Origin: JBKPCD01 sp046727175
GTDB taxonomy: Bacteria; Acidobacteriota; Vicinamibacteria; Vicinamibacterales; 2-12-FULL-66-21
Assembly (NCBI GenBank): GCA_046727175.1
Contig: JBKPCD010000031.1
Location: 1-23,408 of the forward strand
DNA length: 23,408 nucleotides
Reading direction: 5' to 3'
Shown here: positions 1 to 7,319 of the stretch, in pieces
Layout of the letters: the number at the start of each line of letters is the position of its first letter
Position numbering within the stretch: position 1 is the stretch's first letter
Program-made: the position numbers and the translations under genes
Notes under the pieces: generated by a model
What the model saw: only the letters and a program-made list of their open reading frames with translations
What the model was told of the DNA's origin: nothing
Database searches by the model: none

Positions 1-1
1 T

Positions 2-145
2 TACCCGCGGTATGTCGGCGCCGGCGGGTGGGTCGGCATCCTGCTCGATCAGATCGCGGATGACGCGCTCGAGAGCCACCTGCGCGAGGCGCGGCGGATC
101 ATCGCGTCCAAGCGGAAGCCCGCGCGCAAGCCGCGCGGCATGTAG
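2..145 (+). CDS. MmcQ/YjbR family protein, C-terminal fragment
   Basis: The open frame enters from the left edge and ends in TAG at 143-145, giving 47 residues. It begins YPRYVGAGGWVGILLDQIAD and continues with a helix containing HLREARRIIASKR before a basic tail. An aromatic-rich strand ending in GW-x-G-x-x-LD, followed by a helix ending near ASKR, is the usual C-terminus of the MmcQ/YjbR (DUF419) fold, a small double-wing DNA-binding-like domain of unknown cellular role. The lysine/arginine-rich tail is typical of GC-rich members. The start and most of the domain lie outside the window, so the assignment rests on this tail alone. Confidence 0.7.
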   Translation, partial: YPRYVGAGGWVGILLDQIADDALESHLREARRIIASKRKPARKPRGM

Positions 146-530
146 GGTCCGCACGGCGGACCGAGCCCACGAGCCGCGACGTGCAAGAACGTTGGGAACT
201 TCGACGGAGTGGCAGAGAACTGGCGGAGAGGGATTCGGACCCTAAATCGGTTCAACTTGCCGCGGGAAGGTCCGCGACCGCCCGCCGCCGACCACATCGA
301 GCTGAGCGCCGGGCAGATCGAGCGGCATGCCCGCCGTCGGCGCGTGCGTTTCTTGATGGATGCCTCACAGGCCAGTGGGGCGAGCTGCGAGGTTTGATCA
401 CCGAAGCCGGCATGACCCATCCCGAAGTGTGGTCGATGACTTTTGGAAAGATGTGGCCGAATTAACCGAGGGCACCCAGTACTGCCCAGGTCGGGGGCTA
501 TCAAGCTGCTGGGCGCCAAAGCTGCAGATA
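146..530. other. Region without a recognisable gene
   Basis: No frame here has convincing coding character. Around 217-240 the minus strand reads like a tRNA T-arm and acceptor end (GGGTCCGAATCCC followed by TCTCCGCCA), but I could not close a full cloverleaf upstream. A short plus-strand frame ending near 465 has coding-like composition in its last 35 residues but matches nothing I recognise. Together with the fold at 601-755 this suggests degenerate tRNA-derived or attachment-site DNA. Confidence 0.35.
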
Positions 531-553
531 ATGTTGGTTGCGAGCCCCCGCAA
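531..553 (+). repeat. 23-bp direct repeat, left copy
   Basis: ATGTTGGTTGCG-A-GCCCCCGCAA occurs here and again at 10186-10208 with a single difference (A to T), in the same orientation, 9.65 kb apart. On the minus strand the right copy encodes the CGGTQPT tail of a serine-recombinase remnant, and this copy encodes CGGSQPT in an open frame. It may be a second recombinase tail or an attachment-site core. Homology of the surrounding sequence is weak. Confidence 0.6.
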
Positions 554-600
554 ATCCCACTCTGTAAACCACTGAAAACAAAACGCTTGCAGGCAGCCTT

Positions 601-755
601 GGACTGGGGCGCGATTTGAACCCGCGCGGTGGTCGTCGTCCATCGCTGTGCAGCGGTCTCCTGAACCGCTGCGTATCGGAATTCGGTTAGAGCGAAATTG
701 CTCTCAAGCAACCGATATCTCCGATAGGCCTAGTTCGAATCCCTGACACCCAGCC
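601..755. ncRNA. tRNA/tmRNA-like structured element of about 155 nt
   Basis: Read on the minus strand, the 5' end GGCTGGG (755-749) pairs with CCCAGTC (608-602), a 7-bp acceptor-like helix with one G-U; on the plus strand that pair is an A-C mismatch. Inside lie a long hairpin (stems TATCGGA/TCCGATA, TCGGTT/AACCGA and AGAGC/GCTCT), a perfect 8-bp hairpin GCAGCGGT-tcaggag-ACCGCTGC, and a T-arm-like GCGCG-GGTTCAAAT-CGCGC just before the 3' strand. The 5' GGGATTCGAAC and the 3' GGGTTCAAAT recall tmRNA ends, but there is no room for a tag frame. The plus strand also ends in TTCGAATCCCTGACACCCA, T-arm-like, and is followed by a terminator. Identity and strand are unresolved. Confidence 0.4.
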
Positions 756-777
756 GCGACATTGTCGCCTTTTGTTT
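756..777 (+). terminator. Rho-independent terminator-like hairpin
   Basis: GCGAC-att-GTCGC (756-768) is followed by CTTTTGTTT. It lies directly after the structured element and would end a plus-strand transcript through 601-755. The stem is short, so confidence is moderate. Confidence 0.4.
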
Positions 778-806
778 AACAACTCAATGCACAGGGTGTT
801 TTCACT

Positions 807-1184
807 TCAAAACTTTGGGACGGGGCAAGGGTTCCGCGCACCAGCAACGACCCTTGTCCCCCCCGACCTCGTCGAAGCGTTGCATGACAGGAACGCGGAC
901 GCGTTTACGGCGCACAGGCGTCCCGTCCGCGTATAGCGGATGACCACCGCCTCCACGCCATCGACTCCGGCCACGCTGGCGATTTCGGCGCTCGTCATCA
1001 CCGTAACCAGATTGGCTTCCGCACTCGCAGTTCTGCGGAGACACCGGCGAAAGCGTCGCCCTAGTCGCGCATCACGAGCACGCAACACGATGAGGACGCG
1101 TTGGCCGCGCTGCAGAGCCTCGACCGCGGCCGCGAGTGGTGCGCTGTCGTTACCGGCAATGACGAGATCGACGGTTCTGATCAT
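807..1184 (-). CDS. Short Rossmann-like (FAD/NAD-binding-like) protein, function unknown
   Basis: From ATG 1184 the product is about 125 residues and begins MIRTVDLVIAGNDSAPLAAA, a beta strand, a glycine/serine turn and a helix as in the dinucleotide-binding start of flavoprotein oxidoreductases. Next come a second strand (RVLIVL), an arginine-rich helix, and VTVMTSAEIASVAGVDGVEA-like text, as in the FAD-domain insert where local charges are evaluated. The family is normally much longer, so this may be a stand-alone half domain or a truncation; the last 25 residues (after FLSCN) look like random read-through ending in GARNPCPVPKF. An upstream ATG at 1229 would add 15 residues but has no better ribosome-binding site. 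No catalytic function can be assigned. Confidence 0.5.
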   Translation of the reverse strand: MIRTVDLVIAGNDSAPLAAAVEALQRGQRVLIVLRARDARLGRRFRRCLRRTASAEANLVTVMTSAEIASVAGVDGVEAVVIRYTRTGRLCAVNASAFLSCNASTRSGGTRVVAGARNPCPVPKF

Positions 1185-1411
1185 TCCGTCGACTCTGGAT
1201 CGGTTCGCTTCATCGCCATCTCCGAGCATCAGCGCGGCGGAATCGCGGCGGTGTTATTCGAAGAGTAGCGACCGCGCCGCGGTTGGGAATTGAACGGAGA
1301 TGTCGGAGTTCTTGAACGCATCGGCTAATGTTGTTGCGATCAACCAGGCACCGTCGGCGCTGCTAAAATGGGCGCCTGCCCTATAAGCCGAACGACGAGC
1401 CGTATTGCTGG

Positions 1412-2229
1412 TTGAGCGTCCCGCGCTGGTACTTGTGGGAGGGCGGCTTCCTGCTCACCGCCAGAGCTCAGGGCGTCGTGCCCTCTCATGCACACCACGC
1501 GATCCAGATCGTCATCGCACTCGACGGGTGCGTCGCCATCCGTGGCAAGGACGCCGGCTGGCGTGAGAGCCGCGGCATTTTCGTGCGACCCGACGCCGAG
1601 CACTCCTTCGACTGCAACCGCTCGGTGTGATGGTCTTCGTCGATCCGGAGTCGAGCGAGGGTGCCTGGTTGTCCGCATCTCTTCGGCAAGACATCACGAT
1701 TGTCCCGGATACGCGGCTGGATTCGATTGTGCCGGAGCTGCGCGCGTTCGCCGAACAACCAGATGAGACTCAGGACGTCGCGGCACTCGTTCGCGGCTGC
1801 GTCCATAGCTTGAGGCCCGGCCTCGCACCGACACGCCGGTTCGATTCGCGCGTGACCACGGTCCTCGACGCGATTCGAGACTCGGACGAACCGCGGATGT
1901 CACTCGACAAAGCCGCGGACATTGCGTGTTTGTCGCCGACACGCTTCGCCCACCTGTTCAGAGACCAGGTCGGTCTTCCGTTCAGCCGATACATGTTGTG
2001 GCGCAAATTGACGCGAGCCATGGTGGCCGTCACCTCTGAGCGAACGATTGCGGCTGCGGCCCACGCGGACGATTTCGCGGACGCCGCGCACTTGACGCGG
2101 ACGTTCTATCAGATGGTCGGCATGGCGCCATCCGCGTTGATGCGTGGCGACTTCATTGAAATCGCCTCACCCTTCAACACGTTGCCGCAGGGTTCCGGAG
2201 AGCATCAGTCCGCGCGACCGACCAAATAG
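1412..2229 (+). CDS. AraC-family transcriptional regulator, interrupted by a -1-type frameshift
   Basis: The first segment (TTG 1412 to TGA 1628-1630) encodes a cupin-like sensor start: WEGGFLL, then PSHAHHAIQIVIALDG and FVRPDAEHSF, typical of AraC N-terminal domains. The second segment (frame of GTG 1627, stop 2227-2229) carries the rest and the C-terminal double helix-turn-helix: MSLDKAADIACLSPTRFAHL is the first HTH, and the second ends YQMVGMAPSALMRG. Joined they give about 272 residues, the family norm. Adding one G in the GG at 1624-1625 (RSGVMVF) would fuse the frames, so a sequencing indel is likelier than two genes, although TGATG at 1628-1632 could also allow reinitiation. Upstream frame is open to 1367, so the start is uncertain. 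A cupin sensor suggests control of a nearby small-molecule pathway, but no target is identifiable. Confidence 0.75.
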
Positions 2230-2301
2230 CCGATTCATTCAACGACAATAGCCTCTCCATCGAATCCTGGCTGCCCGGCTGGGTGCGAAACTCCATTCCG
2301 T

Positions 2302-2320
2302 TGTTGACATGACGTCAACA
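2302..2320. promoter_or_regulatory. Inverted repeat (operator-like) upstream of the metallothionein gene
   Basis: TGTTGAC-atgac-GTCAACA is a perfect 7-bp inverted repeat with a 5-nt spacer, ending 17 bases before the start codon at 2338. It contains TTGACA (2304-2309), a consensus -35 hexamer, but no good -10 fits before the ribosome-binding site. A repressor such as a metal-sensing regulator could bind here; that is inference from position next to a metallothionein gene. Confidence 0.5.
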
Positions 2321-2337
2321 CAGCAAAGGAGGTTCTC

Positions 2338-2524
2338 ATGTCCACTCAGTCGAACGGTTTGTGCGTGCGCGGTCTGCACTGGTTCCGAATGCAAGTGCGG
2401 CTGCCAGAGTGCCGCGGCCCGGCCGGCCGCTTCGTGCCAGTGCGGTGAAGTCTGCGGCTGTGGCCCGACGTGCACCTGCAAGGGCTGCCAGCGCGCGAAC
2501 GCACGCCAGTCGGAGAGCCGGTAA
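2338..2524 (+). CDS. Metallothionein-like cysteine-rich protein (frameshift near the start)
   Basis: A strong Shine-Dalgarno AAAGGAGG (2325-2332) sits 5 bases before ATG 2338. The ATG frame reads MSTQSNG; the cysteine-rich frame then continues CACAVCTGSECKCGCQ and later CQCGEVCGCGPTCTCKGCQ, ending at TAA 2522-2524. Removing one T from the TTT at 2358-2360 joins them into a protein of about 61 residues with 13 cysteines, mostly C-x-C and C-x-x-C, in two clusters separated by an alanine-rich linker. Such proteins bind Zn, Cd or Cu in thiolate clusters in the cytoplasm for storage or detoxification. The stop overlaps the next start (TAATG), so the downstream membrane protein is probably co-translated. 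An operator-like repeat lies just upstream. Confidence 0.8.
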
Positions 2525-2946
2525 TGCACGGCGAGACAGGCCTCCTCGTCGTCGTCGGCAGTGTCTGCATGATGCTCGCCCTCGTGCTGGCGTGGTGCCT
2601 GGCAGGAGTCCGGTCATCACGGTTCGTCAAGAAGTGCTTTCCCAATCCTCAGTACTTGCTGAAAGCGCATCTCGACTTCCTGATGATGACCGGGCTCCTG
2701 TTCGTCTTCTTTCTGCTCTTCGCGCAGCTGCGACTCACGCCTCCCACAGCCATCGTCATCGCGATGAGTCTCGGCTCTGTGGGCAACCCGTCGGGCTTCC
2801 TGGCGCTCGCGGTCAGGCCCGACCTTCCGCAGAAGCCAGCGACGCCATTCGGCGCGCTGATGGTGCTCAGTTTCACCGCCACCACCGTCGGATATGGCGG
2901 CGCCGCGTGGTACGTGGCGCACGCCGTCGTTCGCACCGTCGACTAG
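2524..2946 (+). CDS. Small four-helix membrane protein
   Basis: ATG 2524 overlaps the TAA of the metallothionein gene (TAATG). The 140-residue product has four hydrophobic segments at about residues 5-27, 50-67, 72-90 and 110-132. Between the first two lies PNPQYLLKAHLDFLMMTGLL, a polar motif with a conserved-looking K-A-H-L-D that recalls the helix pattern of the hydroxylaminobenzene mutase/HabB-like family; that resemblance is from memory and weak. No catalytic function can be assigned. Tight coupling to the metallothionein gene suggests joint expression, but a role in metal handling is only inference, since metal-binding residues (Cys or His clusters) are not evident. Confidence 0.75.
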   Translation: MHGETGLLVVVGSVCMMLALVLAWCLAGVRSSRFVKKCFPNPQYLLKAHLDFLMMTGLLFVFFLLFAQLRLTPPTAIVIAMSLGSVGNPSGFLALAVRPDLPQKPATPFGALMVLSFTATTVGYGGAAWYVAHAVVRTVD

Positions 2947-2958
2947 CAGGGGGCCCTG

Positions 2959-4274
2959 ATGGCTACGCAACACATCGGTCGAATTGTCACGGTATCCCTC
3001 GTCGGCGGGCTGGTTGCCGCACCGGCGCTTGTCGTCGATCCAGTCGCGGGCGCGCAGGAACATGTGATCACCGGTACCGTCCTGCTCACGTTCGCAGCGA
3101 GTTGGGCCTTGCTGGCGATGCTGTCGACGTTGTGGACCGCGCAGCCACAGCGCTGGGCGGCGGCGATCGCAGGCTTCATGGCGTTTGCGGGCGCTGCTCT
3201 TCTGACCTTCGAGCCGAGTGGGATCGGTATCGATTCGCTCGGGTGGGTCTGGCCGCCGTTCTTCCTCGCGCTTCTCGCTGGAACGGTGATCCGCGTTCGC
3301 CGGGATTTGCGCAGTCGCAGCCGAGAATGGGTCGTATATCCGCTGTTAGCGCTGTACGCGCTTTGCGCCTTCGGAGGCGGCTATCAGACCATCCGAGAAT
3401 CGATCGACCGCCGGGTGTACCTGGCGCCCGGCCAGTTGGTTGATGTCGGCGGATACCGGCTTCATCTGTACTGCGCCGGCTCCGGCACTCCCACCGTCGT
3501 TCTCGAATCAGGGTTGGGCGAGACGGGCGCCTATTGGGGATGGATTTCGACGGCACTCGCACTCGAAACGAGAGTGTGCGCGTACGACCGCGCGGGCAGC
3601 GGTTGGAGCGATTCCGCCCCCGTTCCACAGGACGGTATGGCCGTGGCGACGGACCTCCACGCGTTGTTGGAACGGGCGCGCGTTCCAGGTCCCTTCGTCA
3701 TGGTCGGCCATTCGTCCGGTGCGGAGTACGTCAGGATCTTTGCGGGCAGATATCCCGAACACGTTGCAGGCATGGTCCTACTCGACGGCCAACCTGCGAA
3801 GCGTTCGAAGGCCTTCCAAGCTACCCGGCCTTCTACAGCGGCTTCCGCCGCGTCTCTGCGCTCTTACCGTCGTTAGCCCGACTCGGCGTGGGACGCTTGG
3901 TCTTTCACGCCGGGTTTGCTAGTTTGCCCGCGCCAGCGCGAAACATGCAGCGTCTCCATTACTCGTCGGCTCGTCAGTACCGCAGCCTGCGCGACGAACT
4001 TGCCGAGTTGCCCACGTCGCTCGCGCAGGCTCGTTCGCTTCAGAGTCTCGGTCACCGGCCTCTGGTCGTCGTGACCGCCGCCCGGGATGCACAGGTGGGA
4101 TGGCTCCCGCTGCAAGACAGTATGGCGACCCTGTCGACGAACAGCAGCCACCGTGTTGTGCCCCATACGCATGACGCGCTCGTCAAGGACAAGACCGCCG
4201 CAGAGACCTCAAGCCAGGCGATCCGCGACGTCGTCCATGCGGTGCGTTCAGACGCACCGCTCGAGAAATCGTAA
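2959..4274 (+). CDS. Membrane-anchored alpha/beta hydrolase (frameshifted at about 3798)
   Basis: ATG 2959 follows a G-rich ribosome-binding site 12 bases after the previous stop. Residues 1-150 contain four to five transmembrane segments; then LVDVGGYRLHLYCAGSGTP opens a classical alpha/beta hydrolase. The nucleophile elbow is VMVGHSSGAEY (G-H-S-S-G), with an oxyanion-type GLGE turn before it. After VLLDGQPA the frame is lost; the next frame continues EAFEGLPSYPAFYSGF and runs to TAA 4272-4274, including VVVTAARDAQVGW (candidate acid) and HTHDALV (catalytic His). Restoring one G at about 3798 (CCTGCG-GAAGCG) yields about 438 residues. Substrate is unknown; esterases and epoxide-hydrolase-like enzymes share this layout. 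The N-terminal membrane domain would hold the enzyme at the inner membrane. Confidence 0.8.
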
Positions 4275-4293
4275 GTACGAGGAGCTCAAGCAA

Positions 4294-4701
4294 ATGCTGT
4301 TGCCATTCGTTATCGGAATCGTGCTTTCGGCGGGTGTTGCGTTGTTTGCGAGGTACGTGGGATTCGATCGCGATCGAGCGTTCTACCCGACCGTGATGAT
4401 TGTGATTGCATCGTACTACGTGCTGTTCGCGGCGATGAGCGGCTCGCTTCAGACGGTGGTCATCGAGTCGGTGGTGATGACGCTGTTCGCCGCTGCGGCC
4501 GTTGCCGGGTTCAAGTCGAGCACGTGGATCGTCGTTGTGGCGCTGGCCGGCCATGGCGTCTTTGATGCCGTTCATGGGCACTTTATCGAGAACGCCGGGA
4601 TGCCGGCCTGGTGGCCGGCCTGGTGTCTCGCGTACGACGTCGGTGCAGCGGCCATCCTTGCCTGGCTCATCAAACGCCAACGGCGCGGAGCACTGCCGTG
4701 A
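4294..4701 (+). CDS. Small membrane protein (DUF6010-like)
   Basis: ATG 4294 is preceded by GGAG at 4281-4284. The 135-residue product has about four membrane segments. Polar motifs between them are FARYVGFDRDRAFYPTV, ALAGHGVFDAVHGHFIENAG and PAWWPAWCLAYDVGAA. The H-G-x-x-D-x-x-H-G-H cluster with a following W-W-P-x-W motif is conserved-looking and could bind a metal or haem; I recall such text in the DUF6010-type family but cannot verify it. It lies 19 bases after the hydrolase gene, so the two are probably in one transcript. Function is unknown. Confidence 0.75.
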   Translation: MLLPFVIGIVLSAGVALFARYVGFDRDRAFYPTVMIVIASYYVLFAAMSGSLQTVVIESVVMTLFAAAAVAGFKSSTWIVVVALAGHGVFDAVHGHFIENAGMPAWWPAWCLAYDVGAAAILAWLIKRQRRGALP

Positions 4702-5045
4702 CCACTAGTCACCTTAGCGCGGGTGGGCTGGTGGCGTTCGAGTGTCGTGGCTTTAACGCTGTCGGTGGGCTCTCGGTGATTGATGCGTGTTCCACGTCGT
4801 TCGTGCGCTTCGACGCTCGTCCGCGACCAGTCGTCGGAACTCGCCTTGGCAAGTAACACCGGCCGGATCTCTGTCAGAACCAGGATTCGCTTCGGGAAGA
4901 TCGGTGGCGCGACCGGACTACGGCGCAGCGGCCCTCGGCGAAGCGACATCTCGCATGGTCATTCCGCGTCGCTGCCAACCCCACCACATGCTATCCTGCC
5001 GCCCTTCTGTATCTTCGCAACCTGTCACTTCGAACGGAGGCCTCC
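4702..5045 (+). promoter_or_regulatory. Gene-free gap with a likely start of a new transcript
   Basis: About 340 bases between two genes hold no convincing protein frame. Near the right end, GGAGGCCTCC (5036-5045) is a perfect 10-bp palindrome that contains the ribosome-binding site GGAGG for the GTG start at 5046, so the site could be sequestered in a small hairpin. A TATCCT at about 4993 could be a -10 element, without a convincing -35. Confidence 0.3.
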
Positions 5046-5471
5046 GTGTCGTGGATCGTCGTGAACATCCATTGGATCATGATCCTTTCTGGCGTCCTTA
5101 CGATGACGATGGTCTACGCCGCGCTCGCACCTGAAGCTGCGCTTCGCTCGACGTTTGGAGAGAGCGTGAGCGGGCCGGTCGCCGACATCGTCGTCCGCAA
5201 CTGGGGGGCGCTTATTGCGCTGGTCGGCGCAATGCTCATCTACGGGGCGCGCAAACCGGCGGTGCGCCCCATGGCCCTGACTGTTGCCGGTGCGAGCAAA
5301 GCGATTTTCGTCGCGTTGGTGCTTTCGCATGGCGGACGCTTTCTCGGTTACCAAGCCGGGATCGCAGTGTTGATTGATGTGCTGTGGGTAGTGGTCTTCG
5401 TGGCGTACTTGCTATCGGTGCGCCGCGCGCCAACGGGTGACCTCAAAATCGGCTCGGTCGGAACAGCGTGA
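5046..5471 (+). CDS. Small four-helix membrane protein
   Basis: GTG 5046 follows GGAGG at 5036-5040 with a 5-base gap. The product has 141 residues and four hydrophobic segments at about 5-25, 50-68, 78-95 and 103-125. The loop after the first helix carries APEAALRSTFGESVSG; a polar RNWGALIALVG motif begins the second. I recognise no named family. Its stop overlaps the start of the next gene (GTGA at 5468-5471), so the two proteins are probably made together. Confidence 0.7.
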   Translation: MSWIVVNIHWIMILSGVLTMTMVYAALAPEAALRSTFGESVSGPVADIVVRNWGALIALVGAMLIYGARKPAVRPMALTVAGASKAIFVALVLSHGGRFLGYQAGIAVLIDVLWVVVFVAYLLSVRRAPTGDLKIGSVGTA

Positions 5472-6210
5472 CAGGCGCGCAAGTTGGTATCGGCGTGGTG
5501 CACAGCGAAGCAAGCGGAACGATCCTCGCCGGTGGCATCGCACTCGTCGGAGGCGCCCTTGCGTTTCTGGGCGTGTTCTCCTACCTCGCCGCTCGCTTCC
5601 AGTACCCTGAGGTCCTCGACGGCAGCGCGCCAGAAGTGCTCCCGGCTCTTTTGGCAACGGGAGCGACGGGGCGGACCGTGTGGGCCCTCTACGGTGTTTT
5701 ACCACTCGTCTTCATTCCAGCGGGTGTCGGTTCGAGGCTCTTCGTAACCGCGCGTCGGGACCGATGCGGCTGGGAATGCTGTTCGCCTTCCTCGCCGCCT
5801 TCAGCATGATGCTCGGTCTGATGCGTTGGCCGAGTGTGCACTGGGAACTCGCGCGTGCCTGGACTGCGGCCTCCGAGAACGATCGTCTCGTGCTCGCTGC
5901 GGTGTTCGATGGATTGAACCGATACCTGGGTAACTTCATTGGCGAGTTCCTCGGCGAGCTCGGCTTCAGCGTGTTCTTCTTTCTTTCGGGGGTCGGTCTG
6001 TTGCGGCATCCACGATCCCCCCGTTGGCTCAGTTGGTGGGGTATCGCCACGGGCGTCCTGGGCCTGATTGGCATGTGGCGGAACGTGACGTCGGCCGTCG
6101 ATGTCGTAGCGGCGGCCAACAACTATCTTCTGCCGGCATGGATGATCGGTTTTGGCGTGTGGCTTGTGATCGCGAGCAGAACGGAACGTCTGACGCCAGC
6201 ACACGTTTGA
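5468..6210 (+). CDS. DUF4386-like membrane protein (frameshifted near 5755)
   Basis: GTG 5468 overlaps the preceding stop. The first frame gives ILAGGIALVGGALAFLGVFS and continues to GVGSRLFVTARR; the second resumes at MRLGMLFAFLAAFSMMLGLM and ends at TGA 6208-6210. One missing base between about 5750 and 5765 joins them into about 247 residues with six to seven membrane helices. The order (N-terminal helix, extracytoplasmic loop, a FLGELGFSVFFFLSGVGLL segment, then RWLSWWGIATGVLGLIGM) matches DUF4386-type integral membrane proteins of about 230 residues, whose role is unknown. The stop overlaps the ATG of the flavoprotein gene (TGATG). Confidence 0.65.
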
Positions 6211-7319
6211 TGAGCAACCTCTACGACACCATCGTTATCGGCGCCGGACAGGCCGGCCTTGCGTCGGCGTACTACCTGCAGCGCGCGGGCTCCCGGTTCC
6301 TGGTACTCGATGGCGCCAGTCAAATTGGCGAGTCGTGGCTGCGGCGCTGGGACTCGCTGCGCCTGTTCACCCCTGTCCGCTACAACTCGCTGCCCGGCCT
6401 GCCGTTCCCAGGTGAGCCCTACGCGCTGCCCGTTAAGGACAGCGTTGCAAAGTATCTGCAGGCGTATGTCGCGCACTTCGCGCTGCCGGTGCGGCTGAAC
6501 ACGCGCGTCGCGTCGCTGGTGACGGACGGGGATCGGTTCGTCGTCACGACGGACGGAGAGACATTTGCTGCGCGTTCGGTGATCGTCTCGACGGGCGCAT
6601 ATCACCGGGCGTACATTCCTCCGTTCGCCAGCGCTTTGTCGCCGAGTCTTGAGCAGCTGCACTCGAGCGAGTATCGGAATCCTGGCGCGTCGCCTCCTGG
6701 AAGTGTCCTGGTGGTCGGTGCGGGCAACTCCGGGGCTCAGATCGCGCTGGAGCTCGCCGAATCGGGCCGCTCTACCTGGTTGTCGGGGCGCGACACTGGC
6801 TCCATCCCACGACGAGTGCTCGGGCGCGATGTGTACGACTGGCTGTGGTGGACGGTGATGCGCCCATCCGTCGAATCGTGGGCGGGTCGCGGGCTGATGG
6901 GCAACGGGCTGTTCGCGGGCGATCCGCTGGTCGGCTTCTCGCGCCTAGCCCTTATGATTCCCACGCTGACGAGCGTCGGCCGCACAGTAGGCGTGTCCAA
7001 CGGTCACCCGCGCCTCGAGGACGGGCGCGTGCTCGAGGACTTGCGTGCCGTTGTCTGGTGCACCGGGTTCCGTCCGGATTTCAGATGGATTCACCTGCCG
7101 GTGTTCGGACCCGAAGGCTATCCCAATCACCGACGCGGCATCGTCGCCGCCGCGCCAGGCCTGGGCTTCGTTGGATTGCGGTACCAGTACCGGATCGGCT
7201 CGTCGTTGATCGGCGGTGTTCGCGAGGATGCCGAGTACGTTGTCCGACAGCTGGCCTCGCACGACGCGCATGCCGGTCCCGCGTCGGCGACGGCACACCA
7301 CAACATGAAGGACCTGTGA
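6210..7319 (+). CDS. CzcO-type FAD/NAD(P)-binding flavoprotein (putative monooxygenase)
   Basis: ATG 6210 overlaps the previous stop as TGATG. The product has 369 residues. Residues 6-16 (DTIVIGAGQAG) form the FAD-binding Rossmann motif; ESWLRRWDSLRLFTPVRYNS (41-60) is the conserved region after the FAD site in the YUCCA/CzcO branch of flavin monooxygenases; VLVVGAGNSGAQIALELAES (167-186) is the second Rossmann motif that binds NADPH; and VVWCTGFRPDFRWI is the C-terminal ATG-type motif. The BVMO fingerprint with F-x-G-x-x-x-H-x-x-x-W is absent, so an N- or S-oxidising or CzcO-like oxidoreductase is more likely than a Baeyer-Villiger enzyme. It is probably soluble. It overlaps the quinone reductase gene downstream (GTGA), so they form a redox pair. 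Substrate is unknown. Confidence 0.88.
   Translation: MSNLYDTIVIGAGQAGLASAYYLQRAGSRFLVLDGASQIGESWLRRWDSLRLFTPVRYNSLPGLPFPGEPYALPVKDSVAKYLQAYVAHFALPVRLNTRVASLVTDGDRFVVTTDGETFAARSVIVSTGAYHRAYIPPFASALSPSLEQLHSSEYRNPGASPPGSVLVVGAGNSGAQIALELAESGRSTWLSGRDTGSIPRRVLGRDVYDWLWWTVMRPSVESWAGRGLMGNGLFAGDPLVGFSRLALMIPTLTSVGRTVGVSNGHPRLEDGRVLEDLRAVVWCTGFRPDFRWIHLPVFGPEGYPNHRRGIVAAAPGLGFVGLRYQYRIGSSLIGGVREDAEYVVRQLASHDAHAGPASATAHHNMKDL

Noticed and set aside
215..290. tRNA gene on the minus strand
   Set aside because: The T-arm and acceptor end look right, but the D and anticodon arms do not form, and the T-loop has TCCGAAT instead of TTCGAAT.
49..711. A 220-codon minus-strand open frame
   Set aside because: It crosses the structured element and two tRNA-like motifs and has no family-like text except a short recombinase-tail-like CGGSQPT stretch; the composition is that of GC-rich noise.
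1627..1632. TGATG as genuine translational coupling of two separate regulator genes
   Set aside because: Each half lacks what the other has, and together they match one AraC-type protein in length; a one-base error is simpler. Reinitiation remains possible.
2361..3443. A 360-codon plus-strand frame over the membrane genes
   Set aside because: It is arginine-rich shadow text in a frame offset from the membrane protein and hydrolase genes.
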